From NCBI GenBank assembly GCA_019455325.1, contig JACFMQ010000016.1, forward strand, positions 1 through 64,000: a stretch of 64,000 nucleotides of DNA. Reading direction: 5' to 3'. The DNA is from Rhodocyclaceae bacterium (GTDB taxonomy: Bacteria > Pseudomonadota > Gammaproteobacteria > Burkholderiales > Rhodocyclaceae). Each line of letters begins with the position of its first letter. The stretch's first letter is position 1. The notes beneath the pieces are model-generated. The model ran no database searches. It saw only the letters and a program-made list of their open reading frames with translations, and was not told where the DNA came from. Position numbers and translations under genes: made by a program. Positions 8,783 through 23,818 of the stretch are shown piece after piece.

Positions 8783-11326
8783 ATGCCGAAGATCGTCGAA
8801 ACGAACGGCGCCGAGCTGCTTTCGCCGGCCCGGCTCTACACCCCCTGCGACCCCGGGCACCTGCCCTTCGCCGGCAGCGAGGAACTGGCCGATGTCGGCG
8901 CCGAGTTCGCGCACGCGCGCGCCGTCGAGGCGTTGCGCTTCGGCCTCGACATCCGCCGGCCCGGCTACAACCTGTTCGTCCTCGGCGACACCGGCAGCGG
9001 CCGCCACGCGGTGACGCACGCGCTGATAGCCGCCGGCCGGCGGCAGGACGGCCCGCCGGCGGACTGGTGCTACGTGAACAACTTCGCGCAGGCGACGCGG
9101 CCGACGCTGCTCGAACTGCCGGCCGGGCGCGGCCGCGCGCTCAAGGAGGCGATGCAGGACTTCGTCGCCGAGCTGGCGACGGCGATCTCGGCGGCCTTCG
9201 AGAGCAACGACTACCGCGGCCGCATCGACGCCCTCGAACGCGAGTACAAGAAGCGCGAGGACGAGGCGCTGCGCGAGCTGGGCCGCGCGGCGCTGACGCG
9301 CGGCATCGCCCTCGTCCGCTCGGAGGACAGCATCGGCTTCGCGCCGCTCAAGGGCGAGGACGAGACGCTGTCCGAGGACGAGTTCGCGCTGCTGCCGGCG
9401 GAGCGGCGCGCCGAGCTGGAGCGGACCATGGAGGAATTCGACGACCGGCTGACGCCGCTGGTGCGCGAGTTTCCGCAGTGGCGGCGCGAGCAGGCGGCGC
9501 GCATCAAGGCGCTGAGCGGCGACGCGCTGCGCCTCGCCGTCGGCCGCCTGATCGACGAGATCCGGCCGGCCTGGGCCGACCTGCCGGCGGTGACGGCCTT
9601 CCTCGACGCCTGCCTGGAGGACGTGGTCGGCACCGGCGAGGCGCTGCGCGAGACGCGCAAGGCCGAGGAGGAGATGGAGACGCTGCTCTTCTCCGGCTCG
9701 ATCTCGGTGCAGCGCTACCTGGTGAACCTGTTCGTCGACAACGCCGGCGCCGACGGCCCGCCGGTGGTCTGCGAGGACCATCCGACCTTTCAGAACCTGA
9801 TCGGCCGCGTCGAGCACGTGGCGCACCAGGGCGTGCTCGTCTCCAACTTCACGCTGATCCGCGCCGGCGCGCTGCAGCGCGCCAACGGCGGCACGCTGAT
9901 CCTCGACGCGGCCAAGCTGCTGGTCCAGCCCTACGCCTGGGAGGGCCTGAAGCGCGCGCTCGGCGGCGGCCAGGCGCGCATCGAGTCGCTCGGCGAGATC
10001 TACGGGCTGGCGAGCACGGTGCAGCTCGAACCCGAGCCCATGCCGCTCGACCTCAAGGTGGTGCTGATCGGCGAGCGCCTGACCTATTACCTGCTGGCCG
10101 AGCTCGACCCGGAGTTCGCGCAGTTGTTCAAGGTCGCCGCCGACTTCGAGAGCGACGTCGACCGGAGCGCCGAAAACACGCTGCTCTACGCCCGCCTGCT
10201 GGCGACGCTGGCGCGCCGCGAGGCGCTGCTGCCGCTTTCCCGCGACGCCGTCGCGCGCGCCGTCGAGCACGCGGCGCGGCTGGCCGACGACGCCATGCGC
10301 CTGTCGACGCAGACGCGCCGGCTCGCCGACCTGCTGCGCGAGGCCGACCACTGCGCGCGCCAGAGCGGCGACGGCCGCATCGAGCGCCGCCACGTCGAGC
10401 AGGCGCTGGCCGCCGCCATCCGCCGCGCCGACCGCCTGCGCGAGCAGCAGCACAGCGCCATCCTGCGCGGGCTGCTGCTGATCGACACCGACGGCAGCGC
10501 CGTCGGCCAGGTGAACGGGCTCGCCGCCGCGCAGCTCGGCGACTACGGCTTCGCCCAGCCGATGCGCATCACCGCCGGCGTCCGCCTCGGCGAGGGCGAG
10601 GTGATCGACATCGAGCGCGAGGTCGAGCTCGGCGGGCCGGTGCATGCCAAGGGCGTGCTCATCCTGTCGTCCTTCCTCGCCACCCGCTTCGGCCGGCTGA
10701 CGCCGCTGTCGCTCGCGGCGACGCTGGTCTTCGAGCAGTCCTACGGCGAGATCGAGGGCGACAGCGCCTCGCTCGCCGAGCTGTGCGCGCTGCTTTCGGC
10801 GATCGGCCTGCTGCCGCTGGCGCAGTCGCTGGCCGTCACCGGCTCGGTCAACCAGCACGGCGCGGTGCAGCCGATCGGCGCAGTGAACGAGAAGATCGAG
10901 GGCTTCTTCGACGTCTGCCGGGCACGCGGCCTGAGCGGCCGCCAGGGGGTGATCGTCCCGGCCGCCAACGTGCAGCACCTGATGCTGCGCGCGGACGTGG
11001 TCGAGGCGGTGGCCGCCGGCCGCTTCGCGGTGTACGCGGTGACGCACGTCGACCAGGCGATGGCGTTGCTCAGCGGTCTGCCGGCCGGCGCGCCGGACGC
11101 GCGCGGCGAGGTGCCGGCGGGCTCGGTCAATTACCGCGTGGCCGAGCAGTTGCACGAGATGGCGGCGGTGCGCCAGGAATTCGGCGGCGTCGAGCGCAAG
11201 CGTCGCAAGCCGGCGAAGGCCAAGAGCCGGAGCGCGCCGGAAACGCCGGCGCCGGCCGCCGAGGGGGATGCGCCCGCCGGCGGCGAAGGCGGCGGGCAGG
11301 ACGGCAAGGCGCCGGGCGGCGGCTGA
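8783..11326 (+). CDS. LonB-like ATP-dependent protease (AAA_32 family)
   Basis: An 847-residue protein of the proteobacterial Lon-related family (COG1067). The N-terminal ATPase region has a P-loop reading GDTGSGRH, with Arg in place of the usual Lys. A long helical insert follows (about 130-290), then the remaining ATPase core with LQRANGGTLILDAAKLL (Walker B-like). The C-terminal Lon protease domain has predicted catalytic Ser661 in GDSASLAELCALL and Lys704 in NEKIEGF, 43 residues apart as in Lon itself. The C-terminus is a low-complexity Ala/Gly/Pro/Lys tail. Members of this family act in protein quality control, but substrates are poorly known. The gene ends 17 bases before the convergent chemoreceptor gene. 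Confidence 0.92.
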   Translation: MPKIVETNGAELLSPARLYTPCDPGHLPFAGSEELADVGAEFAHARAVEALRFGLDIRRPGYNLFVLGDTGSGRHAVTHALIAAGRRQDGPPADWCYVNNFAQATRPTLLELPAGRGRALKEAMQDFVAELATAISAAFESNDYRGRIDALEREYKKREDEALRELGRAALTRGIALVRSEDSIGFAPLKGEDETLSEDEFALLPAERRAELERTMEEFDDRLTPLVREFPQWRREQAARIKALSGDALRLAVGRLIDEIRPAWADLPAVTAFLDACLEDVVGTGEALRETRKAEEEMETLLFSGSISVQRYLVNLFVDNAGADGPPVVCEDHPTFQNLIGRVEHVAHQGVLVSNFTLIRAGALQRANGGTLILDAAKLLVQPYAWEGLKRALGGGQARIESLGEIYGLASTVQLEPEPMPLDLKVVLIGERLTYYLLAELDPEFAQLFKVAADFESDVDRSAENTLLYARLLATLARREALLPLSRDAVARAVEHAARLADDAMRLSTQTRRLADLLREADHCARQSGDGRIERRHVEQALAAAIRRADRLREQQHSAILRGLLLIDTDGSAVGQVNGLAAAQLGDYGFAQPMRITAGVRLGEGEVIDIEREVELGGPVHAKGVLILSSFLATRFGRLTPLSLAATLVFEQSYGEIEGDSASLAELCALLSAIGLLPLAQSLAVTGSVNQHGAVQPIGAVNEKIEGFFDVCRARGLSGRQGVIVPAANVQHLMLRADVVEAVAAGRFAVYAVTHVDQAMALLSGLPAGAPDARGEVPAGSVNYRVAEQLHEMAAVRQEFGGVERKRRKPAKAKSRSAPETPAPAAEGDAPAGGEGGGQDGKAPGGG

Positions 11327-11342
11327 GCGCCGGCCGGCGCGT

Positions 11343-12971
11343 TTACACGCGGAAGCGGCCGATCTGCTTGCGCAGGCGCTGCGCGATGCCTTCGAGCTGA
11401 CTCGCCGTATCGGCGGTGCCGCGGATGGTCGCCGTCGTCTCCTCGACCATCTGTGCCACCTGCTCGACGCGCTGCGCGATCGAGGTGCTGGCGCCGCCCT
11501 GCTCGTGCGTCGCGTCGGCGACCTCGCGCACGCGCTCCAGCGTCTGGCCGGCGCCGCTTTCGATGGCGCGCAGCGATTCGCTGGCCGAGGCGGCCAGTTG
11601 CACGCCCTGCTCCACCTCCGGCAGCGCCTGGTCCATGGCGCGGACGGCGCCGACGGTGTCGGTCTGGATGCCGGCGATCATCTGCTCGATCTCGGTCGTC
11701 GCCGCCGTCGTCCGCTCGGCGAGCTTCCGCACCTCGTCGGCGACCACGGCGAAGCCGCGGCCCTGCTCGCCGGCGCGCGCCGCCTCGATGGCCGCGTTCA
11801 GGGCGAGCAGGTTGGTCTGGCCGGCGATGTCCTTGATCACGTTGGCGATCGACGAGATCTGCACGGCGCGCTCCTCGAGCGCGCGGATGCGGCCGGAGGC
11901 GTCGCTCACCGTCGTCGCGATCTTGCTGATCGCCGCGCCCGCCTGCTCGACGCGCTGGCAGCCCTCGCCGGCGAGGCTCATCGCCTCGCGCGAGTTGGCT
12001 TCGGTCTCGCGCGCGCTGTCCGAGATGTGCGCCGAGCTGACCGTCAGTTCCTCGATCGCCGCGGCCATCGCCGAAGTGGCGTCGGACTGCCGCTCGGCGG
12101 CGACGCTCACCTCGCTCGACGCGTGGCTGATGCTCTCGGCGTTGTGCACCAGCGCCTGCGCGTCGGCGTTGATCTCCTGTACCAGTTGGCGCAGCGAGGC
12201 GACCATCGCGCCGAGCGCGTGCAGCATGCTGCCCTCGGCCGGGCGGCCGACGGCGGCGGTGAGGTCGCCGTCGGCGACGCGGCGCATCACCGCCGCCGCC
12301 TCTTCCGGCTCACCGCCGAGCTGGCGCAGCACGCTGCCGGCGATGCGCCAGCCGAAGAGGCTGAGCAGCACCAGCAGCGCCAGCGAGATGCCGCCGAGCA
12401 GCAGCGCGTGCCGGCGGTAGGCGGTGTCGATGTCGTCGATGTAGATGCCGGTGCCGATGACCCAGTTCCAGGGGGCGAAGAGCGCGGCGTAGGAGAGCTT
12501 GGGCTCGGCCTGCTGCTGGCCGGCGCGCGGGAACCAGTAGTCGACGAAGCCGCCGCCCCGGCGTCCCGCGGCGACCAGCTCCTGGATCAGGAACTTGCCG
12601 TTGGCGTCCTTCATGTCGCGGCGGTTCTGGCCTTCGATGTCCGGTCGCGGCGGCAGCAGGATGTAGTTGTGGTCGACGTCGAGCACGAAGTAGTAGTCGT
12701 TGTCGCCGTAGCGCAGGTTGCGCAGGCTCTCGCGCGCCGCCAGCTTCGCCTCGTCTTCGGAGAGTTTCCCTTCCTGCGCCAGCCGGTGATGGTGGGCGAG
12801 GATGCCGACGCCGGTCTCGACGAGGTTGCGGGTCTTCTCCTTGCGGTCGTCGAGCATGCCCTCCTTGATCTGCAGCAGCGCGGTCAGGCAGAGGGCGAGC
12901 AGGCCGATCAGCGTCAGGCCGACCAGCAACTGCATGCGCGTCGATACGCGCCAAGAACTCGTGGCAGACAT
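11343..12971 (-). CDS. Methyl-accepting chemotaxis protein with single-Cache sensor
   Basis: A 542-residue chemoreceptor. Transmembrane helix 1 (about 14-36) and helix 2 (about 188-210) flank a periplasmic sCache_2 domain with the typical [18 protein letters not shown] and [15 protein letters not shown] segments. HAMP follows at about 211-265. The signalling coiled coil carries the highly conserved tip [20 protein letters not shown] that contacts CheA and CheW. The C-terminus ends IGRFRV, with no CheR-binding pentapeptide. The ligand is unknown; sCache receptors often sense small organic acids. A ribosome binding site AGGAGG lies about 12 bases before the ATG. No other chemotaxis gene is nearby. 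Confidence 0.95.
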   Translation of the reverse strand: MSATSSWRVSTRMQLLVGLTLIGLLALCLTALLQIKEGMLDDRKEKTRNLVETGVGILAHHHRLAQEGKLSEDEAKLAARESLRNLRYGDNDYYFVLDVDHNYILLPPRPDIEGQNRRDMKDANGKFLIQELVAAGRRGGGFVDYWFPRAGQQQAEPKLSYAALFAPWNWVIGTGIYIDDIDTAYRRHALLLGGISLALLVLLSLFGWRIAGSVLRQLGGEPEEAAAVMRRVADGDLTAAVGRPAEGSMLHALGAMVASLRQLVQEINADAQALVHNAESISHASSEVSVAAERQSDATSAMAAAIEELTVSSAHISDSARETEANSREAMSLAGEGCQRVEQAGAAISKIATTVSDASGRIRALEERAVQISSIANVIKDIAGQTNLLALNAAIEAARAGEQGRGFAVVADEVRKLAERTTAATTEIEQMIAGIQTDTVGAVRAMDQALPEVEQGVQLAASASESLRAIESGAGQTLERVREVADATHEQGGASTSIAQRVEQVAQMVEETTATIRGTADTASQLEGIAQRLRKQIGRFRV

Positions 12972-13107
12972 GGATGGCCCCCCTCCTGGCGTTGTTTCGG
13001 ATTGTTTTCCGTCGCGGTTCGCTAGTGATACGCCAACTGGTGCCCGGATGCAATCGGATTCGCAGCGTGGACCGCCTGCAGGGACGGTCGTCGGGGGAGG
13101 GGGATGA

Positions 13108-13129
13108 GGCCGGCCGCCGGCGGCCGGCC
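13108..13129. terminator. 22-bp perfect palindrome after rpoH
   Basis: GGCCGGCCGCC followed directly by its reverse complement, starting 6 bases beyond the rpoH stop. It could form an 11-bp stem in the rpoH mRNA, but no T-run follows on the minus strand. It is therefore an imperfect terminator candidate or an mRNA 3' stabiliser. Confidence 0.35.
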
Positions 13130-13135
13130 GGGAGG

Positions 13136-13978
<843 letters not shown>

Positions 13979-14012
13979 GGGCGTTGTCCTCCTTGAAAGG
14001 TCCGAAAGAATT

Positions 14013-14039
14013 TTAGCACTCGACGGGATCGAGTGCTAA
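14013..14039. promoter_or_regulatory. CIRCE operator (HrcA binding site) upstream of rpoH
   Basis: TTAGCACTC, nine bases, then GAGTGCTAA: an exact match in both arms and spacing to the CIRCE consensus bound by the heat-shock repressor HrcA. It lies 35 bases before the rpoH ATG on the minus strand. The divergent hybrid-kinase gene starts 120 bases to the other side, so the operator could in principle affect both. CIRCE upstream of rpoH is known from other betaproteobacteria. Confidence 0.93.
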
Positions 14040-14158
14040 CCGCCGGAAAAGTTCTCGGGGGAAACCGTCTTGCCATTTGCCGGTCCATGCGTAAAGAATA
14101 TCGGACATTCCGGCGGCCGGTGCGCGTTCCGGTCCGCCCTCACGGGAGGCAGGGAGCC

Positions 14159-18478
<4,320 letters not shown>

Positions 18479-18492
18479 ACGGGAGCCCGACC

Positions 18493-19629
18493 ATGGACGA
18501 CATGCCCGATGCCTTCGACCGGCCGACCGTACTGATCGTCGACGACACGCCCGACAACCTGGCGCTGATGTCGTCGCTGCTCGGTGACGCCTACCGGATC
18601 AAGGTCGCCAACGGCGGCGAGAAGGCGCTGCGCATCGCCGCCGGCGACAGCGCGCCGGACCTCATCCTGCTCGACGTCATGATGCCCGGCATGGACGGCC
18701 ACGAGGTCTGCCGCCGCCTCAAGGCCGATCCGGCGACGTGCGAGATCCCGGTGATCTTCCTCACCGCGCGCTCGGCGGCCGAGGACGAGGCGGCGGGGCT
18801 GGCGCTCGGCGCCGTCGACTACATCACCAAGCCGATCAATCCGTCGATCATGCTCGCGCGCGTGCGCACGCACCTGCAGTTGAAGGCCGGCGCCGACTTC
18901 CTGCGCGACCGGAACGCTTACCTCGAACGGGAGGTGGCGCGGCGCACGCGCGAGGTGCAGGCGATCCAGGACGTGACCATCCTGGCCATGGCCTCGCTCG
19001 CCGAGACGCGCGACAACGAAACCGGCAACCACATCCGCCGCACGCAGTTCTACGTGCGCGCGCTCGCCGAGCGGCTGCGCGACCATCCGCGCTTTGCCGC
19101 CTACCTCACCGCCGCGCAGATCGACATCCTCTTCAAATCGGCGCCGCTGCACGACATCGGCAAGGTCGGCATCCCCGACCGCATCCTGCTCAAGCCGGGC
19201 CGCTTCGAGCCGGACGAGTTCGAGATCATGAAGACGCACACCACGCTCGGCCGCAAGGCGATCGAGCAGGCCGAGCGGCAACTGGGGATGCAGGTGGACT
19301 ACCTCGCTTGCGCCAAGGAGATCGCCTGCGACCACCAGGAGAAGTGGGACGGCTCGGGCTACCCGGAAGGGCTGGCCGGCGACGCCATTCCGATCGCCGC
19401 CCGGCTGATGGCCGTCGCCGACGTCTACGACGCGCTCATCTCGCGCCGCGTCTACAAGGCGCCGATGCCGCACGAACAGGCCGTGGCGATCATCGCCGAG
19501 GGACGCGGGCGGCATTTCGACCCGGACGTCGTCGACGCCTTCCTCGACGCCGCCGACGAGTTCCGCGCCATCGCCGAGCGTTTTTCCGATCCCGACGGGG
19601 ACGCCGCGGTCGAACCGAAGGCGGGCTGA
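18493..19629 (+). CDS. Response regulator with HD-GYP c-di-GMP phosphodiesterase domain
   Basis: A 378-residue two-domain protein. The receiver has VLIVDDTPDN and phospho-acceptor Asp61 in LILLDVMMPGMDG. A coiled linker leads to an HD-GYP domain with the metal-binding HD at 220-221 (LHDIGKVGIPDRI) and the diagnostic HQEKWDGSGYPEGL at about 282-295. Both metal-site and GYP motifs look intact, so it should hydrolyse cyclic di-GMP. It starts 14 bases after the hybrid kinase and is probably its phosphorylation target. GGGAGC precedes the ATG as ribosome binding site. Confidence 0.94.
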   Translation: MDDMPDAFDRPTVLIVDDTPDNLALMSSLLGDAYRIKVANGGEKALRIAAGDSAPDLILLDVMMPGMDGHEVCRRLKADPATCEIPVIFLTARSAAEDEAAGLALGAVDYITKPINPSIMLARVRTHLQLKAGADFLRDRNAYLEREVARRTREVQAIQDVTILAMASLAETRDNETGNHIRRTQFYVRALAERLRDHPRFAAYLTAAQIDILFKSAPLHDIGKVGIPDRILLKPGRFEPDEFEIMKTHTTLGRKAIEQAERQLGMQVDYLACAKEIACDHQEKWDGSGYPEGLAGDAIPIAARLMAVADVYDALISRRVYKAPMPHEQAVAIIAEGRGRHFDPDVVDAFLDAADEFRAIAERFSDPDGDAAVEPKAG

Positions 19630-19638
19630 ACGCGGCCT

Positions 19639-20538
19639 TCAGCCGAAGCGGCGCAGGTGGATGGCGACCGAGATCTGCGCGCCAGCCAGCCCGAGCAGCG
19701 CGCCGATGCCGGCGAGCGCGGCGGCGTCGGCGGCGGTCGGGCCGCGCAGCGCGAAGCCGCTGCCGTAGAGCGCCGCCAGCGCGGCCACCGGATCGTTCAG
19801 CAGGTGCGTGCCGAGCGCCGCCAGCGCCGCCGCCAGGAGGCCGCCGGCGGCGCCCTGCAGCGCGCCGAAGTAGAGGAAGGGGCGGCGGATCCAGCCGTCG
19901 GTGGCGCCGATCAGGCGCGCCACCTCGATTTCCGCCGCCTGCGCCAGGATCTGCAGGCGGATGGTGTTGAAGGTGACGGCGACGAGCGCCGCCGCGAAGA
20001 CGGCGCCGAGCATGGCGACGGCCAGCCGGCCGATGCGCAGCAGCGCGTCGAAGCGGTGCGCCCAGGCCGAATCGAGCTGCACGTGCGCCACCCGCGGCCA
20101 GCCGGCGAAGGTCTTGGCGAGCGCGTCCATGGCCGCCGGCGAGGTGTCGGCCGGCTCGACGACGAAGGCGTCGGGCAGGGGATTCCGCGGCAGGCTGGCG
20201 ACGATCTCGGCCATGCCCTCGCCGCCCTGCAGGCGCTTGAGCGCCTCCTCGCGCGGCACGAAGCGCCAGGCGCCGGGCGCCGTCGACTGCAGCCGGGATT
20301 CGATTTCGGCGGCCGCCTTGCGGTCGGCGTCGGCGGCCATGAACAGGCTGATCTGCTGCACGCCGGAGGCGCTCCGCGCCGCCAGCCGGACGTTGTCGAT
20401 GAGCAGCCAGCCGGCCGCCGGCAGCGTCAGCGCGATGCCGATGACGAACAGCGACAGCGCCGTGCTCAGCGGCGACGCGGCGATCCGGCGCAGCGCGTCG
20501 CGCAGCGCGTCGGCGTGCTGCACGAGCCAGCGCTTCAT
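19639..20538 (-). CDS. ftsX: Cell division ABC-transporter-like permease FtsX
   Basis: A 299-residue inner-membrane protein with an N-terminal cytosolic stretch, a first membrane helix (about 22-45) and a periplasmic loop of about 130 residues. A C-terminal three-helix FtsX/MacB-type permease region follows, containing EIEVARLIGATDGWIRRPFL. FtsX together with FtsE links divisome assembly to activation of peptidoglycan hydrolases through EnvC-like proteins. Its ATG overlaps the ftsE stop (ATGA), so the two are coupled. No acidic tail is seen. Confidence 0.95.
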   Translation of the reverse strand: MKRWLVQHADALRDALRRIAASPLSTALSLFVIGIALTLPAAGWLLIDNVRLAARSASGVQQISLFMAADADRKAAAEIESRLQSTAPGAWRFVPREEALKRLQGGEGMAEIVASLPRNPLPDAFVVEPADTSPAAMDALAKTFAGWPRVAHVQLDSAWAHRFDALLRIGRLAVAMLGAVFAAALVAVTFNTIRLQILAQAAEIEVARLIGATDGWIRRPFLYFGALQGAAGGLLAAALAALGTHLLNDPVAALAALYGSGFALRGPTAADAAALAGIGALLGLAGAQISVAIHLRRFG

Positions 20539-21182
20539 GCGGCGATCCTGCCGTGCGCCAGGCGCAGCACGCGCGCGCCGGGCTGCGGCTGCGGGTCGTG
20601 CGTGGCGACGATGACCGTCACGCCGACGCCGTGGAAGGCGCGGAAGATGTCGAGGATGCCGGCCGCCGACTCGGCGTCGAGGTTGGCCGTCGGCTCGTCG
20701 GCGAGCAGGATCGCCGGCCGGTTCACCACGGCGCGGGCGATCGCCAGCCGCTGCTGTTCGCCGCCGGAAAGGGCGACCGGATTGGCCTTCGCCCGTTCGA
20801 GCAGGCCGACCTTGTCGAGCGCCGCCTGCGCGCGGCGCAGCGCCTCGTGGCGCGGCGTGCCGACGATGGCCAGCGGCAGCAGCACGTTTTCCAGCGCGTT
20901 GCGGTCGAAGAGCAGCTTCTGATCCTGGAAGACCAGGCCGAAGTTGCGGCGCAGGTAGGGGATGGCGCCCGGACGCAGCGCGGCGAGGTTCTGGCCGTTC
21001 ACCACGATGCCGCCGGCGGTCGGCCGCTCGATGGCGGCGAAGAGCTTGACCAGCGTCGACTTGCCGGCGCCCGAGTGGCCGGCGACGAAGACCATCTCGC
21101 CGGTGGCGATCTCGCAGCTCACGTCGGCGAGCGCGGTCAGCCCGCCGGGGTAGCGCTTGCCGACGCCGGAGCAGACGATCAT
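20535..21182 (-). CDS. ftsE: Cell division ATP-binding protein FtsE
   Basis: A 215-residue ABC ATPase. Walker A is GHSGAGKST, the Q-loop is in FGLVFQDQKLL, the signature is LSGGEQQRLAIARA and Walker B is ILLADEPT followed by NLDAES. It powers FtsX at the septum. ATG at 21182 gives the family-typical start MIVCSGVGKRYPGG; a longer frame reaching to 21212 would run towards the inverted repeat and is not favoured. ftsY lies upstream with about 160 bases between. Confidence 0.96.
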   Translation of the reverse strand: MIVCSGVGKRYPGGLTALADVSCEIATGEMVFVAGHSGAGKSTLVKLFAAIERPTAGGIVVNGQNLAALRPGAIPYLRRNFGLVFQDQKLLFDRNALENVLLPLAIVGTPRHEALRRAQAALDKVGLLERAKANPVALSGGEQQRLAIARAVVNRPAILLADEPTANLDAESAAGILDIFRAFHGVGVTVIVATHDPQPQPGARVLRLAHGRIAA

Positions 21183-21214
21183 TCCGGAAGCTCCGATTGA
21201 GGGCGGGAACACCT

Positions 21215-21318
21215 ACCGCAGAGGCGCAGAGGCGCAGAGGGGACGCAGAGAAGATCGGAAAGAGTCATCCTTGCCTTGGTTTCCTCTGCGAACCTCTGCG
21301 CCTCTGCGCCTCTGCGGT
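21215..21318. repeat. Long inverted repeat with internal GCAGAGGC direct repeats
   Basis: Two perfect 26-base arms, 21215-21240 and 21293-21318, are exact reverse complements separated by 52 bases. Each arm is itself a short tandem array of the 8-mer GCAGAGGC (CGCAGAGG units), so direct and inverted repetition are superimposed. Imperfect pairing continues inside the arms (GACGCAGAGAA against TTCCTCTGCG). It occupies most of the ftsY-ftsE gap and contains no plausible gene. It resembles a small non-autonomous palindromic intergenic element; no T-run makes it an obvious terminator. Confidence 0.9.
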
Positions 21319-21342
21319 GGGGGTCGACTGCGCTTTTCAGGA

Positions 21343-22308
<966 letters not shown>

Positions 22309-22427
22309 GCGGGGTCCGGGTCGTGGGAGGGCTGTGCCGCGAACTGCGGCCCGCCGGGGCGATGTTAAGATGGGCGCCCCGACGAGCCGATCCGCTCGCC
22401 GCCGCAAATTTTAACAGAAGCCCCCTG

Positions 22428-23804
22428 ATGACCATGCGACGACACCTCCTCGCCTCACTGCTCGGGCTGGCCTGTACCCTCGCCGCGCCGCCCGCCCTCG
22501 CCAACCCCTACGAACACCGGCTCGCCAACGGCCTACGCGTCATCGTCAAGGAAGACCGGCGCGCGCCGACCGCCGTGCACATGGTCTGGTACCGCGCCGG
22601 CTCGATCGACGAGACGAACGGCACCACCGGCGTCGCCCACGTCCTCGAACACATGATGTTCAAGGGCACGCCGACGGTCGGGCCGGGCGAGTTCAACCGC
22701 CGCGTCGCCGACGCCGGCGGCCGCGACAACGCCTTCACCAGCCGCGACTACACCGCCTACTTCCAGCAGGTGCCGAAGGAAAAACTGGACGAGATGATGG
22801 CGCTGGAAGCCGACCGCATGCGCCACCTGACGCTCTCCGCCGACGAGTTCGCGCAGGAGATCAAGGTGGTCATGGAGGAACGCCGGCTGCGCACCGACGA
22901 CCAGCCGCAGTCGCGGCTGTTCGAGGCGATGAACGCCGTCGCCTTCCAGTCGCATCCCTACCGCCGGCCGATCATCGGCTGGATGAGCGACCTCGAACAC
23001 ATGACCGCGCAGGACGCGCGCGACTGGTACGAGCGCTGGTACGTGCCGAACAACGCCTACGTCGTGGTCGTTGGCGACGTCGACCACCGGGAGGTGTTCC
23101 GCGCCGCCGAGAAGCACTACGGCGGACTCAAGGCGCGGCCGCTGCCGACGCGCAAGCCGCAGGACGAGCCGGCGCAGGCCGGCGTCCGCCGGCTGACGGT
23201 GAAGGCGCCGGCCGAACTGCCGGTGCTGATCATGGGCTACCGCGCGCCGGTGCTGCGGGACGTCGAGCAGGACGTCGACCCCTACGCCCTGGAAATGCTC
23301 GGCGCGGTGCTCTCCGGCCACGGCGCGGCGCGCTTCTCGAAGCACCTGGTGCGCGAGCAGCGCCTCGCCGTCTCGGCCGGCGCCGACTACGACGCCACGG
23401 CGCGCGGCCCGGGCATGTTCTACCTGGTCGGCACGCCGGCGCCGGGCAAGACCGTGGCCGAGATGGAGGCCGGCCTGCGCGCCGAGATCGCGCGCATCCA
23501 GCAGGACGGCGTCAGCGCCGAGGAACTGGAACGGGCGAAATCGCAACTGGTCGCCGGCGAGGTCTACAAGCTCGACTCGATGTTCGCGCAGGCCATGGAG
23601 ATCGGCCAGATGGAGGCCGTCGGCCTGCCCTACGGCCAGAGCCGGCGGATCATCGAGAAGCTGCAGGCGGTGAGCGCCGAACAGGTGCAGGCGGTCGCCC
23701 GCCGCTACTTCGCGGACGACGGCCTGACGGTCGGCGTACTCGACCCGCAGCCGCTCGACGCGGCGGCGGCGCCTCGCCGCTTCGCGGCGCCGGTCCGGCA
23801 CTGA
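22428..23804 (+). CDS. M16 family zinc peptidase, catalytic subunit
   Basis: A 458-residue periplasmic peptidase of the insulinase/processing-peptidase family. It has a signal peptide ending at about residue 25 (LAAPPALA, then NPYEHR). The inverted zinc motif HVLEH is present in GVAHVLEHMMFKGT, with the downstream glutamate region EERRLRTDDQP. ATG at 22428 fits the signal peptide. It is divergent from ftsY and is followed 14 bases later by a second M16 gene lacking the zinc motif, so a heterodimer like the PqqL-type or mitochondrial pairs is likely. The substrate is unknown. Confidence 0.93.
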   Translation: MTMRRHLLASLLGLACTLAAPPALANPYEHRLANGLRVIVKEDRRAPTAVHMVWYRAGSIDETNGTTGVAHVLEHMMFKGTPTVGPGEFNRRVADAGGRDNAFTSRDYTAYFQQVPKEKLDEMMALEADRMRHLTLSADEFAQEIKVVMEERRLRTDDQPQSRLFEAMNAVAFQSHPYRRPIIGWMSDLEHMTAQDARDWYERWYVPNNAYVVVVGDVDHREVFRAAEKHYGGLKARPLPTRKPQDEPAQAGVRRLTVKAPAELPVLIMGYRAPVLRDVEQDVDPYALEMLGAVLSGHGAARFSKHLVREQRLAVSAGADYDATARGPGMFYLVGTPAPGKTVAEMEAGLRAEIARIQQDGVSAEELERAKSQLVAGEVYKLDSMFAQAMEIGQMEAVGLPYGQSRRIIEKLQAVSAEQVQAVARRYFADDGLTVGVLDPQPLDAAAAPRRFAAPVRH

Positions 23805-23818
23805 GGGGAATTTCGGGA

